NCBI RefSeq assembly: GCF_011189575.1
Contig: NZ_PUJW01000005.1
Coordinates: forward strand, 124,001 to 188,000
Length of the DNA stretch: 64,000 nucleotides
Source: Photorhabdus cinerea
Lineage (GTDB): Bacteria > Pseudomonadota > Gammaproteobacteria > Enterobacterales > Enterobacteriaceae
Direction of reading: 5' to 3'
Position 1 is the stretch's first letter. Every line of letters starts with the position of its first letter. This document shows positions 62,706 to 64,000 of the stretch, in pieces. Below the pieces are notes generated by a model. The model worked only from the letters and a program-made list of their open reading frames with translations. It ran no database searches and was not told the DNA's origin. The translations under genes and the position numbers were made by a program.

Positions 62706-64000
62706 TTATGACCAGACTAAAATCAATACTTCATCATCGGCGGCTTCTATACTTTCATTTACGGTAGGTTGGTTGTCTTTTGTTAAAGTTAAGTTGGTGA
62801 CCCGTTCAACCAGAGGTGATTGCTGAATCGTGGCTAATAATTGGAAGTAGTCAATACGATTACCTGGTGTTACGCCAATAGCCGTATTTTCTCCCCATGG
62901 CATATATTTTCGACTTAGTTCCTGTTTTAGCTGATGAAGGCCATAATCGGGATTAACATCCGAGGAAAATATCAGTTCATAGTGGATCAGAACGTTAACA
63001 TATGTGGGATTTTTAATTTCAATGGTTGTCCAGGGGCTGCTTAATCGATCTGACCATTCGACCATTTCGCTCAACCGGGCTTGGTTCAATACTGGGCGTA
63101 GTGAATCATCATTATCTTTATAGCGGTTGTCAGGGATGATGATTAATTGTCGTTTTTCTGGTGCTGGAATTTTGGTTAATTCACTGGCAGAGGGGTATTT
63201 GACATCAAATAAGTTAATAAAATTTTCTTTTAGTAAAGTGACAATATCTTTCCAGCTCAACACGCGATTACGATGGGATAAGCGGGTAGAAACCCGTGTC
63301 AGGAATCCTTGCTCAGTTTCTTTCGGGCGACCATTCCAGGAGGTCCAGGGTTGAGTTACGTCATTGATGGCAACAGATGCGTTGACTGGTTGTTTAATGT
63401 TATTGGCGGTCAAGCCGTTGATAAAATGATCCTGTTCGACGGTTTCTTTGTTGATTAAGGTTGCGGTCGTGGCGTTATATAACAAGTCCTTAATTTGGGG
63501 ATAATCCAGAGGTTCAATTTTATTGATTATCTTTATTGGTACTTCTTGTTCCTCGTTTAGTTCTGCTTTTAGCCAATAACGTCCTTTTGGCATTTGAGAT
63601 TTTGTACTTGATGCTTGCCACGGTAGTAAAGTGCTCCAGACTTCTTGATTAGATAAACTTTGGGGTAGTTCAGTTAGTGGCTCCCAGGTATTACTGTGAG
63701 ATAAATAAGACCAAGACAAAGCGGGTTTTTTAGTACCTTTCAACTGCCAGTACAGGGATAAAGTATCCTCTGGTGATATGCCAGTAAAACCCAAATAAAA
63801 TGCTTCATTGGTTAATGAGGATATTTCTGAATCTGCATAACCCCAGCCAAAAGGGGTCAGAGGATAGATAGAGAAGTGCTCGGCTTTAACTTTAGCGTTG
63901 AATTGAACCTGTAGTGCGCTAATTTGTGGCGTATAAGGTGGATTTTTGCTAGTGGCGTCTTGTTTATATTGGGTGTGCATAAAATCTTGTTCGACCAATT
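62706..64000 (-). CDS. pvc11: Pvc11, baseplate J-like protein, C-terminal part
   Basis: The frame is open at the right edge of the window, so only the C-terminal 430 or so residues are seen; the codon at 63998 is internal. The sequence is that of Afp11/Pvc11 baseplate proteins (T4 gp6-like): QGFLTRVSTRLSHRNRVLSWKDIVTLLKENF near the middle, RQLIIIPDNRYKD, and NPTYVNVLIHYELIFSSDVNPDYGLHQLKQELSRKYMPWGE, ending GNRIDYFQLLATIQQSPLVERVTNLTL. The remaining pvc1-pvc10 genes should lie to the right. Confidence 0.87.
   Translation of the reverse strand, partial: LVEQDFMHTQYKQDATSKNPPYTPQISALQVQFNAKVKAEHFSIYPLTPFGWGYADSEISSLTNEAFYLGFTGISPEDTLSLYWQLKGTKKPALSWSYLSHSNTWEPLTELPQSLSNQEVWSTLLPWQASSTKSQMPKGRYWLKAELNEEQEVPIKIINKIEPLDYPQIKDLLYNATTATLINKETVEQDHFINGLTANNIKQPVNASVAINDVTQPWTSWNGRPKETEQGFLTRVSTRLSHRNRVLSWKDIVTLLKENFINLFDVKYPSASELTKIPAPEKRQLIIIPDNRYKDNDDSLRPVLNQARLSEMVEWSDRLSSPWTTIEIKNPTYVNVLIHYELIFSSDVNPDYGLHQLKQELSRKYMPWGENTAIGVTPGNRIDYFQLLATIQQSPLVERVTNLTLTKDNQPTVNESIEAADDEVLILVWS

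Noticed and set aside
63127..63354. Plus-strand frame inside pvc11
   Set aside because: Antisense shadow; the opposite strand has the clear baseplate protein.
1..64000. CRISPR array, tRNA, rRNA, integrase or transposase
   Set aside because: I looked for evenly spaced repeats, tRNA-like cloverleaves and transposase motifs and found none; the only dispersed repeats are the four ERIC copies.

Overview
The window looks like a chromosomal segment of Photorhabdus (Morganellaceae, insect-pathogenic Enterobacterales). Three things point there. The housekeeping genes follow the E. coli oppF-yciH order with typical enterobacterial protein sequences. The DNA is AT-rich and carries 127-bp ERIC elements. 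The right third holds part of a Photorhabdus virulence cassette (PVC, an extracellular contractile injection system) with its payload genes. The genus call is inferred from gene content; no database was searched.

Left and centre (1-39.1 kb) are an enterobacterial backbone: oppF (cut by the window edge), yciU, clsA, yciY, tonB, yciA, yciB, yciC, ompW, the complete trp operon (trpL-E-G-D-CF-B-A with promoter, TrpR operator and attenuator; trpG and trpD are separate genes), rnm/trpH, yciO, rluB, cobO, yciK, sohB, yciN (frameshifted), topA, cysB, acnA, ribA, pgpB (frameshifted and cut off at an ERIC element), lapA-lapB, pyrF and yciH. Small accessory insertions interrupt it: a SulP transporter, a TumE-type toxin-antitoxin pair, an Ail/OmpX-like barrel beside a decayed second copy of yciC, an orphan phage tail-collar protein, an alpha/beta hydrolase, and an unknown 275-aa protein between cysB and acnA.

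Right side (39.1-64 kb) is an accessory island starting right after the yciH terminator. In order it has a TetR regulator with a DUF1348 protein, a GC-richer hipBA module with two small ORFs or gene scraps, a 1627-aa multidomain toxin with an M91-like HEMLH metalloprotease site and a Stv-like C-terminal domain, a nitrilase, and a minus-strand payload cluster feeding from the PVC operon. The payload has four genes: a YopT-family cysteine protease (LopT), an unrecognised 316-aa protein, a putative ADP-ribosyltransferase-like protein, and a 542-aa protein with a TIKI/ChaN-like C-terminal domain. All four begin with the same kind of charged leader and nearly all share one ribosome-binding-site block, which suggests a common loading signal on different warheads. 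Upstream lie pvc16, pvc15 (AAA+ ATPase), pvc14 (tape measure), pvc12 and the C-terminal part of pvc11, which runs off the window. No pvc13 tail-fibre gene is present at its usual place between pvc12 and pvc14.

The most interesting parts are the two unrecognised payload proteins, the missing fibre gene, the internal duplication in Pvc12 and the large composite toxin. No tRNA, rRNA, CRISPR array, transposase or integrase gene was found.
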